The notes below the pieces were generated by a model. The model had not been told where the DNA came from, made no database searches, and worked only from the letters and a program-made list of their open reading frames with translations. This document shows positions 1-3,847 of a stretch of DNA of 5,455 nucleotides, piece after piece. The position numbers were made by a program, and so were the translations under genes. Position 1 is the first letter of the stretch. Each line of letters opens with the position of its first letter. The stretch comes from Microbacteriaceae bacterium (GTDB taxonomy: Bacteria; Actinomycetota; Actinomycetes; Actinomycetales; Microbacteriaceae), in the NCBI GenBank assembly GCA_012719255.1, contig JAAYAS010000096.1:1-5455 (forward strand). The letters are read 5' to 3'.

Positions 1-378
1 CACCGGGGCGCGCAGGCTTGCGCCGCGGGGCGCGCCGTCGGGGCGCAGCGGGATGACCGGGGCGAGCGGGCGGGCCTCGTCGGCGCCGGCGGAGAGGTGC
101 TCGACGAGCTCGGCCGGCAGCACCGACACGAGGGCGGCGACGTCGTTGCGCTCGATCTCGCCGGTGTCGTGGCGGTGGTCGAACGCCGGGCGGAGCAGCC
201 GGTCGCGGAGCTCGGTGGCCTCGGCGGCGCGGCGCTGCTCGCGCAGCGCGCGGCGGGTGAGCGCGCCCTCGACGGCGGTCGGGGCGATGGCCGCGACGGG
301 CCGCACTCCGGTGGCGCGCTCGATCTCACGGGCCTCGCGGCGGGTGAGCGGCGCGGCCGCGGTGGTGGGGTTGGTCAC
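1..378 (-). CDS. Partial paralog 1: N-terminal leader module of an NlpC/P60-neighbour family protein
   Basis: This reading frame stays open for 126 codons from a GTG at 378 to the left edge. An AAGGA ribosome-binding site (392-388) lies 9 nt upstream of the GTG. The protein starts MTNPTTAAAPLTRREAR and contains HDTGEIERND and ALVSVLP, the same N-terminal blocks seen in the two complete paralogs downstream in this window. It differs by about 30 extra residues (roughly 34-65) that include a second LTRRALREQRRAAE segment, as if the LTRR motif had been duplicated. The catalytic part lies outside the window, so its hydrolase function is inferred only from the paralogs. It could instead carry another extracytoplasmic domain. 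It has its own promoter and phased-repeat array just upstream. The gene is real with high confidence; its function is uncertain. Confidence 0.85.
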   Translation of the reverse strand, partial: MTNPTTAAAPLTRREAREIERATGVRPVAAIAPTAVEGALTRRALREQRRAAEATELRDRLLRPAFDHRHDTGEIERNDVAALVSVLPAELVEHLSAGADEARPLAPVIPLRPDGAPRGASLRAPV

Positions 379-404
379 GTTCGGAAGTCCTTCTCGATGT
401 GCGG

Positions 405-420
405 GAACGCGGAGGCGTTC
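405..420 (-). promoter_or_regulatory. Conserved 5'-leader hairpin of paralog 1
   Basis: A perfect 6-bp stem GAACGC/GCGTTC with a 4-nt loop starts 14 nt after the -10 box, so it should sit near the 5' end of the transcript. The same stem recurs at the same place in front of the other two paralogs while the loops differ. It may be an RNA-stabilising 5' hairpin or a DNA operator; the sequence does not decide between these. Confidence 0.6.
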
Positions 421-434
421 GGTCGATGCCTACG

Positions 435-463
435 ACAGTAACGGAAGATCACGGAAATGTCAC
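435..463 (-). promoter_or_regulatory. Promoter of paralog 1
   Basis: The -35 hexamer GTGACA (463-458) and the -10 hexamer TACTGT (440-435) are separated by exactly 17 bp. This is close to the sigma-70/SigA consensus, and the same layout recurs at the other two paralogs. Transcription is expected to start near 428, about 50 nt ahead of the GTG at 378. The -35 is part of the fourth repeat core in transcription order, and the -10 overlaps the sixth, so a protein on the array would contact the polymerase footprint. Confidence 0.7.
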
Positions 464-496
464 GAACCGATCACGGCAATATCTCGGAAAAGTAAC
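438..496 (-). repeat. Phased 11-bp repeat array upstream of paralog 1 (6 cores)
   Basis: Six GTGAY-like cores read in the direction of transcription: GTTAC (496-492), GAGAT (485-481), GTGAT (474-470), GTGAC (463-459), GTGAT (452-448) and GTTAC (442-438). The steps are 11, 11, 11, 11 and 10 bp, and most cores are preceded by TTCC-like bases. All cores therefore lie on about the same DNA face. Direct repeats of this pitch suit an OmpR/PhoB-type response regulator such as MtrA; the identity is inference. Confidence 0.75.
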
Positions 497-532
497 GCCC
501 CGCCGCATCCTCGGTCGAGGAGCGGCGGGGCG
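496..532 (-). terminator. Intrinsic terminator after paralog 2
   Basis: An 11-bp perfect GC stem (522-532 with 496-506) continues, after one bulged base, into a 5-bp stem (517-521 with 508-512) with a 4-nt loop. It begins 20 nt after the paralog 2 stop codon. On the minus strand it is followed by GTTACTTTTCC, a T-rich tail. It ends exactly where the repeat array of paralog 1 begins, separating the two transcription units. Confidence 0.85.
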
Positions 533-552
533 GAGCGCTGCGGCGGGGCCGG

Positions 553-1581
553 CTAGTTCAGGCTGATGAAGTAGTGCGGGGCCCAGTCCATGTTCCCGTA
601 CTCGACGGTCCGGCCCTCGTAGGGCGCGTGGAGCAGCGAGTTCGGGCCGGCGTAGAAGCCGATGTGGTAGTTGCCGTAGACGACCAGGTCGCCCGGCTTC
701 GGGTTGCTCGTCGGCGTGCCGAGCGAGGCGAGCTGCGAGATCGAGGTGGTCGCGTTGTACCCGGCCTGGTTGAGCACGTAGGCGACGTAGCCGGAGCAGT
801 CGAAGCCCGACGGCGTCGTGCCGCCCCAGACGTACGGGACGCCGAGGTACTGCTCGGCGATGCCGAGGATCGAGCCGCTGCTGCCGGAGGCCGGCGCGGC
901 CGCCGGGGCGGCGGGCGCCTCGTCGCTCCAGCCCGAGTCGTCCCAGCCCGAGTCGTCGCCCCAGTCGGCGTCGGCCTCGTCGCTCGCCGGCAGCGGCTCC
1001 TCGACGATCTCCTCCTGCGCGGCGGCGCCGAACAGCGCGCTCGCGTCGACCGATTCGATGACGGTGGTCTGCTCGTCGGCGGCGACCTGCGGGGCCGGCG
1101 CGAGCGAGTCGGCGTCGGCGGCCTCGGCGGGCGGCGCGGCGTCGGTCTCGAGCGTCGGCGAGAGCAGGCTCGCGCGGTGCTCCTCGGCGATCGCGGCGCC
1201 GTCGGTCGAGGCCATGCCGGCCGTCGCGAGCGCGGCGACCGAGGCGGCCGCGGCGACGCCGCCGGCGGTGCGGCGGCGGCGGGCGGCGACGAGCGAGGCG
1301 GGCATCGCCGCGCGGACCGTGAGACCGCGGCCGTCGAAGGCCTCGGGCACGTCGGTCGCGGACGCCTCGGCCGCGGGCGCCTCGGGGGCGACGTCGACGC
1401 GCGCGAGCAGCGAGGTCGGCAGCACCGAGACGAGGGCGGTGAGCTCGTTGCGCTCGATCTCACCGGTGTCGTGGCGGAAGTCGGCGGCGGTCGCGCCGGC
1501 GACGGGGCGGACGCCGGTGCGGCGCTCGATCTCGCGGGCCTCGCGGCGGGTGAGCGGCGCGGCGGGTGCGGGGATGGTCAC
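553..1581 (-). CDS. Paralog 2: NlpC/P60 (C40) cell-wall hydrolase with cytoplasmic leader and signal anchor
   Basis: This is a predicted 342-residue NlpC/P60 cysteine peptidase that should cut peptidoglycan stem peptides outside the membrane. Residues 1-100 form a charged leader (APLTRREAREIERR, HDTGEIERN, PEAFDGRG). RRRR (101-104) and a hydrophobic Ala/Val stretch (about 105-123) follow, forming a signal peptide or anchor. Then comes an Ala/Pro/Asp/Glu-rich linker with an EQTTVIESVDASALFG block and DDSGW repeats. The catalytic domain spans about 236-342, with Cys262 in FDCSGYV, His306 in YHIGFYAG and His318 in LLHAP. The GTG at 1581 is chosen because GGAGG (1596-1592) lies 10 nt upstream and the start matches its paralogs. 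An in-frame ATG at 1701 would sit only a few nucleotides after the predicted transcription start. Cys and both His residues are present, so it is probably active. Whether the anchor is cleaved cannot be seen. Confidence 0.93.
   Translation of the reverse strand: MTIPAPAAPLTRREAREIERRTGVRPVAGATAADFRHDTGEIERNELTALVSVLPTSLLARVDVAPEAPAAEASATDVPEAFDGRGLTVRAAMPASLVAARRRRTAGGVAAAASVAALATAGMASTDGAAIAEEHRASLLSPTLETDAAPPAEAADADSLAPAPQVAADEQTTVIESVDASALFGAAAQEEIVEEPLPASDEADADWGDDSGWDDSGWSDEAPAAPAAAPASGSSGSILGIAEQYLGVPYVWGGTTPSGFDCSGYVAYVLNQAGYNATTSISQLASLGTPTSNPKPGDLVVYGNYHIGFYAGPNSLLHAPYEGRTVEYGNMDWAPHYFISLN
928..957 (-). repeat. Perfect 15-bp tandem duplication in the paralog 2 linker
   Basis: Two identical 15-bp units (928-942 and 943-957) encode the repeated DDSGW pentapeptide (about residues 209-218), followed by a partial third copy that diverges. 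This Trp/Asp/Gly linker lies just before the NlpC/P60 domain. It looks like slippage-driven linker growth and could vary between strains. Confidence 0.8.
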
Positions 1582-1616
1582 AGTCGATCGGCCTCCGGCC
1601 GCACGGCCCGGGGCCG

Positions 1617-1659
1617 CCCCGCCCACCAGTGCTGCTGGCGGTACCGGCGAGGGGCGGGA
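1617..1659 (-). promoter_or_regulatory. Structured leader RNA of paralog 2
   Basis: On the transcript, UCCCGCCC (1659-1652) pairs with GGGCGGGG (1624-1617) in an 8-bp stem that closes with a U-G pair. It encloses CUCG, a purine-rich bulge and an inner CCAG/CUGG hairpin with loop CAGCA (1638-1626). The same architecture and many of the same bases occur before paralog 3. A further hairpin, CGGCCGGAGGCCG (1601-1589), contains the ribosome-binding site, so folding could control translation. It matches no riboswitch class that I recognise. A function in regulation is inference. Confidence 0.55.
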
Positions 1660-1682
1660 TGCGCGACGCTCTGCCGGACCGG

Positions 1683-1699
1683 GAACGCGGTGCGCGTTC
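1683..1699 (-). promoter_or_regulatory. Conserved 5'-leader hairpin of paralog 2
   Basis: GAACGC pairs with GCGTTC, extendable to 7 bp with a 3-nt loop, 12 nt after the -10 box. It is the counterpart of the hairpins before paralogs 1 and 3: the stem is kept and the loop differs. Confidence 0.6.
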
Positions 1700-1711
1700 A
1701 TCGATGCGACG

Positions 1712-1740
1712 ACGCTAACAAAGAATCACGGAAATGTCAC
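1712..1740 (-). promoter_or_regulatory. Promoter of paralog 2
   Basis: The -35 hexamer GTGACA (1740-1735) and the -10 hexamer TAGCGT (1717-1712) are 17 bp apart, the same geometry as at the other two paralogs. Transcription would start near 1705, giving a leader of roughly 120 nt. The -10 is the weakest of the three, so this promoter may depend more on an activator bound to the array. Confidence 0.68.
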
Positions 1741-1788
1741 GGTTCGATCACACCGAATCTCGGATCCGTCACGGAATGGTCACGGAAA
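1715..1788 (-). repeat. Phased repeat array upstream of paralog 2 (7 cores)
   Basis: Seven cores in transcription order: GTGAC (1783-1779), GTGAC (1772-1768), GAGAT (1761-1757), GTGAT (1751-1747), GTGAC (1740-1736), GTGAT (1729-1725) and GTTAG (1719-1715). The steps are 11, 11, 10, 11, 11 and 10 bp. TTTCC or similar precedes several cores. It is the longest of the three arrays and abuts the terminator of paralog 3. The -35 box lies in the fifth core. Confidence 0.75.
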
Positions 1789-1794
1789 CGACGA

Positions 1795-1820
1795 GGACCC
1801 GAGCGCGGCGGCTCGGGTCC
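1795..1820 (-). terminator. Hairpin terminator after paralog 3
   Basis: A perfect 10-bp stem (GGACCCGAGC with GCTCGGGTCC) and a 6-nt loop start 15 nt beyond the paralog 3 stop. The following bases on the minus strand (TCGTCGTTTCC) are only moderately T-rich, which is common for terminators in high-GC actinobacteria. Confidence 0.8.
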
Positions 1821-1835
1821 GGTCGGTCGTCGCGG

Positions 1836-2852
1836 CTAGTGCGTGACGCGGATGATCGTGTCGTAGAAGTACGGCGAGGCCTGGTGGCTCGACTCGACGG
1901 TGTCGTCGGCGGCGCCGTTCCAGCCGCCGTGCACGGCCATGTGGTTCACGCCGTCGCCGGTGTAGATGGCGACGTGGTAGCCGTAGGCGATGAGGATGTC
2001 GCCGGGCTGCACCTCGTCGGGCGAGACGCGGTAGCCGTGCTGCTCGAAGGTGCTGATGCCGTAGTCGTAGCCGCCCTGGTCGCGGCGGGTGGTGAGGCCC
2101 ATCGCGGCGAGCGCGTTCTGCACCATGTCGGTGCAGTCCTGCGTCGTGCCGATCTGCGCGTAGGCGGCGGCGACGATGCCCGAGGCGAGCGGGCCGGCGG
2201 CCGACGGCGCCGAGGGCGCGGCGGCGGGCTCGGCGGCAGCGACCTCGCCGGTGCCGGTCGAGGTCTCCTCGACGGCGGGGGTCTCGACCACCGGGGCCTG
2301 GCCGGCGATGCCGAACAGCGACTCGGCGTCGACGGTCTCGACGACGGTGGCCTGCTCCTCGACCGCAACCTCGGGGGCCGGGGCGATGGCGGCGGCGTCC
2401 TCGTCGAGCACGGCGGCGTCGGCGTCGGCCGGCGCGGCGGCGGTGAGGAGGTTCGCCTGGTGGTCGGCGGCGACGACCGTGTCGGCGCCCGCGGCGGTGA
2501 GGCCGACGCCCGTGATGGCGGTGATCGACGCCGCGGCGGCGAACGCGCCGGCGCGACGGCGACGGCGGGCCGCGACGAGCGGCGCGGGGACGGCGGCGCG
2601 GACGCTGATGCCGCGGCCGTCGAACGACTCGGGGATGTCGACGGTCTCGACGGCCGGGGCGGCGGCCGCGAGCTCCTGGACGATGCCGGTCGGCAGCACC
2701 GAGATCAGCGCGGTGACCTCGTTGCGCTCGATCTCGCCGGTGTCATGGCGCTGCGGCGCGATCGAGGCGACGGGGCGGACGCCGGTGCGGCGCTCGATCT
2801 CGCGGGCCTGACGACGGGTGAGCGGCGCGGCGGTGGTGGTGGTGTTGTCCAA
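1836..2852 (-). CDS. Paralog 3: divergent NlpC/P60-like hydrolase with cytoplasmic leader and signal anchor
   Basis: This is a predicted 338-residue paralog of the gene at 553-1581. Residues 1-95 carry the shared leader (APLTRRQAREIERR, HDTGEIERNE, ESFDGRG). RRRRR (96-100) and a hydrophobic segment (about 101-123) follow, then an Ala/Glu-rich linker with EQATVVETVDAESLFG. The C-terminal domain (about 222-338) is NlpC/P60-like but divergent. The presumed nucleophile Cys240 sits in DCTDMVQ rather than the usual DCSGxV. His293 lies in YHVAIYTG and His308 in AVHGG. A peptidoglycan peptidase is most likely, perhaps with different specificity. TTG at 2852 is chosen because GGAGAGG (2867-2861) lies 8 nt ahead and the protein then aligns with its paralogs. 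The upstream in-frame ATG at 3014 lies inside the -35 box, so it would not be in the transcript. Confidence 0.9.
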   Translation of the reverse strand: MDNTTTTAAPLTRRQAREIERRTGVRPVASIAPQRHDTGEIERNEVTALISVLPTGIVQELAAAAPAVETVDIPESFDGRGISVRAAVPAPLVAARRRRRAGAFAAAASITAITGVGLTAAGADTVVAADHQANLLTAAAPADADAAVLDEDAAAIAPAPEVAVEEQATVVETVDAESLFGIAGQAPVVETPAVEETSTGTGEVAAAEPAAAPSAPSAAGPLASGIVAAAYAQIGTTQDCTDMVQNALAAMGLTTRRDQGGYDYGISTFEQHGYRVSPDEVQPGDILIAYGYHVAIYTGDGVNHMAVHGGWNGAADDTVESSHQASPYFYDTIIRVTH

Positions 2853-2886
2853 GTCTCGACCCTCTCCGTCGCCCGGCCGGATGGCC

Positions 2887-2934
2887 GTCCCGCCCGCCAG
2901 TTCGTGCTGGTGGTTCCCGTTCGAGGGGCGGGAC
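2887..2934 (-). promoter_or_regulatory. Structured leader RNA of paralog 3
   Basis: GUCCCGCCC (2934-2926) pairs perfectly over 9 bp with GGGCGGGAC (2895-2887). Inside, CCAG/CUGG (2910-2907 with 2900-2897) closes a CACGAA loop, preceded by CUCGAACGGGAACCA. It matches the paralog 2 leader in structure and in much of its sequence, with a U-A pair where the other has U-G. A small CGGCC/GGCCG hairpin follows before the ribosome-binding site. The element is absent before paralog 1, whose leader is short. Its ligand or partner is unknown. Confidence 0.55.
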
Positions 2935-2955
2935 TGCGACGCCTCGAGCGGACCG

Positions 2956-2972
2956 GAACGCGGAATGCGTTC
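2956..2972 (-). promoter_or_regulatory. Conserved 5'-leader hairpin of paralog 3
   Basis: GAACGC/GCGTTC forms a 6-bp stem with a 5-nt loop, 13 nt after the -10 box. It is the third copy of the hairpin found before all three paralogs. Confidence 0.6.
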
Positions 2973-2985
2973 GTCGACGAGAACG

Positions 2986-3014
2986 ACAGTAACGGAAGGT
3001 CTCGGAAATGTCAC
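2986..3014 (-). promoter_or_regulatory. Promoter of paralog 3
   Basis: The -35 hexamer GTGACA (3014-3009) and the -10 hexamer TACTGT (2991-2986) are 17 bp apart, identical hexamers to those of paralog 1. Transcription would start near 2979, about 127 nt ahead of the TTG start, which leaves room for the structured leader. Confidence 0.7.
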
Positions 3015-3047
3015 GCTTCGGTGACGAAGATCTCACGGGCGCATAAC
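2989..3047 (-). repeat. Phased 11-bp repeat array upstream of paralog 3 (6 cores)
   Basis: Six cores in transcription order: GTTAT (3047-3043), GTGAG (3036-3032), GTCAC (3025-3021), GTGAC (3014-3010), GAGAC (3003-2999) and GTTAC (2993-2989). The steps are 11, 11, 11, 11 and 10 bp, exactly the spacing pattern of the paralog 1 array although the cores differ. The -35 box lies in the fourth core and the -10 overlaps the last. Confidence 0.72.
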
Positions 3048-3051
3048 GCCC
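3037..3051 (-). terminator. Possible weak terminator hairpin after ideR
   Basis: A 5-bp GGGCG/CGCCC stem with a TTATG loop starts about 13 nt after the ideR stop, but no T-tract follows. It overlaps the last core of the paralog 3 array. Some ideR transcripts may read through into paralog 3. Confidence 0.3.
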
Positions 3052-3064
3052 CGGTCGCGGGCCC

Positions 3065-3760
3065 CTAGTCGGCGAGGTCGACGTAGAGGTGCTCGGCGGC
3101 CGTTCGGGCGAGCTCCACGCCCTCCTCGCGGCCGGTGACGAACACCGCCACCCGGTCGTCGTCGCGCGCCTCGGCGGTGACCACGGCGCCCGGCAGCACG
3201 CCCTCGGCCTGCAGCAGCGCGAGCACCCCGGGGTCGGCCTGCACGGGCTCGCCGATGCGGCGCAGCCGCAGCGGCGTCGCGCCGTCGAGCGCGGTGCCGG
3301 CGAGCGGCACGACGCCCTCGAGGAAGGGCGCGCCGGAGTCGGCGCCGAACTCCTCGAGCCCCGGGATCGGGGTGCCGTACGGCGATTCGACCGGCCGGCC
3401 GAGCAGATCGAAGATGCGCCGCTCGGCCTCGTCGCTCATCACGTGCTCCCAGCGGCAGGCCTCGTCGTGCACCATCGCGAGGTCGAGGCCGACGAGGTTC
3501 GCGAGCAGGCCCTCGGCGATGCGGTGCTTGCGGAGCACGCGGATCGCCTTCGCGCGGCCGTCGGCGGTGAGCACGAGCCGGCGGTCGGGCGCCACCTCGA
3601 CGAGCCCGTCGCGCTCCATCCGCGCGATCGTCTGCGAGACGGTCGGGCCCGAGTGCCCGAGCCGCTCCGAGATGCGGGCGCGCAGCGGCACGATGCCCTC
3701 CTCCTCGAGGTCGAGGATGGTGCGCAGGTACATCTCGGTGGTGTCGACGAGATTCGCCAC
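3065..3760 (-). CDS. ideR: Iron-dependent transcriptional regulator, IdeR/DtxR family
   Basis: The product is a 231-residue metal-activated repressor of iron uptake and storage genes, about the usual length for IdeR. The N-terminal winged helix (about 1-60) contains PLRARISERL and SGPTVSQT, with Ser37, Pro39 and Gln43 at the DNA-contact positions known from DtxR. The dimerisation domain holds both metal sites: Met10, Cys102, Glu105 and His106, and His79, Glu83 and His98. The C-terminal SH3-like domain supplies Glu171 and Gln174, equivalent to the extra ligands of DtxR. Cys102 in EACRWEHVMS indicates the iron-sensing DtxR/IdeR type rather than manganese-sensing MntR. The GTG at 3760 is chosen because GGAGG (3773-3769) lies 8 nt upstream and the start matches known homologs. 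A longer frame from TTG at 3811 would begin inside the likely -10. It is divergent from serC. Confidence 0.95.
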   Translation of the reverse strand: MANLVDTTEMYLRTILDLEEEGIVPLRARISERLGHSGPTVSQTIARMERDGLVEVAPDRRLVLTADGRAKAIRVLRKHRIAEGLLANLVGLDLAMVHDEACRWEHVMSDEAERRIFDLLGRPVESPYGTPIPGLEEFGADSGAPFLEGVVPLAGTALDGATPLRLRRIGEPVQADPGVLALLQAEGVLPGAVVTAEARDDDRVAVFVTGREEGVELARTAAEHLYVDLAD

Positions 3761-3787
3761 CGCGCTCCCCTCCCCTCTCGGACGCCG

Positions 3788-3801
3788 CCGGATCGATCCG
3801 G
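3788..3801. promoter_or_regulatory. 14-bp perfect palindrome just downstream of the ideR promoter
   Basis: CCGGATCGATCCGG is a perfect 14-bp palindrome lying about 10 bp beyond the predicted ideR -10, at the expected start of the transcript. It could be an operator, or chance in a GC-rich spacer. It does not resemble the known IdeR box. Confidence 0.35.
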
Positions 3802-3809
3802 ATGAGCGC

Positions 3810-3841
3810 AAGCCTAGCCATCCTCATCCGCCCCTAGGCTT
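3810..3841. promoter_or_regulatory. Divergent ideR/serC promoter region with inverted repeat
   Basis: AAGCCTAG (3810-3817) and CTAGGCTT (3834-3841) form an 8-bp inverted repeat with a 16-bp centre. Each arm contains TAGGCT read outward, a plausible -10 for ideR (3816-3811) and for serC (3835-3840). With the usual spacing, the -35 region of each promoter falls on the -10 of the other, so the two may exclude each other. No clear TTGACA-like -35 is visible. The serC ATG begins 7 nt after its -10, which predicts a leaderless mRNA. Confidence 0.5.
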
Positions 3842-3847
3842 GGAGGC

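Noticed and set aside
1582..1701. ATG at 1701 as start of paralog 2
   Set aside because: It lies within a few nucleotides of the predicted transcription start and inside the conserved hairpin. The extra 40 residues have no counterpart in paralog 1, and GTG 1581 has its own GGAGG.
574..1839. Long open frames on the plus strand across paralogs 2 and 3
   Set aside because: They are antisense to well-supported NlpC/P60 genes, encode low-complexity Gly/Arg/Ala strings and have no recognisable domain; they follow from the extreme GC content.
2853..2985. Known c-di-AMP (ydaO-type) riboswitch before the hydrolase genes
   Set aside because: The gene context fits, but I could not find the conserved GGGUGAAUC-like and CCGAAUCCG-like segments in either leader.
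2853..3014. ATG at 3014 as start of paralog 3
   Set aside because: The codon overlaps the -35 hexamer, so it would not be transcribed; TTG 2852 has a good ribosome-binding site and matches the paralogs.
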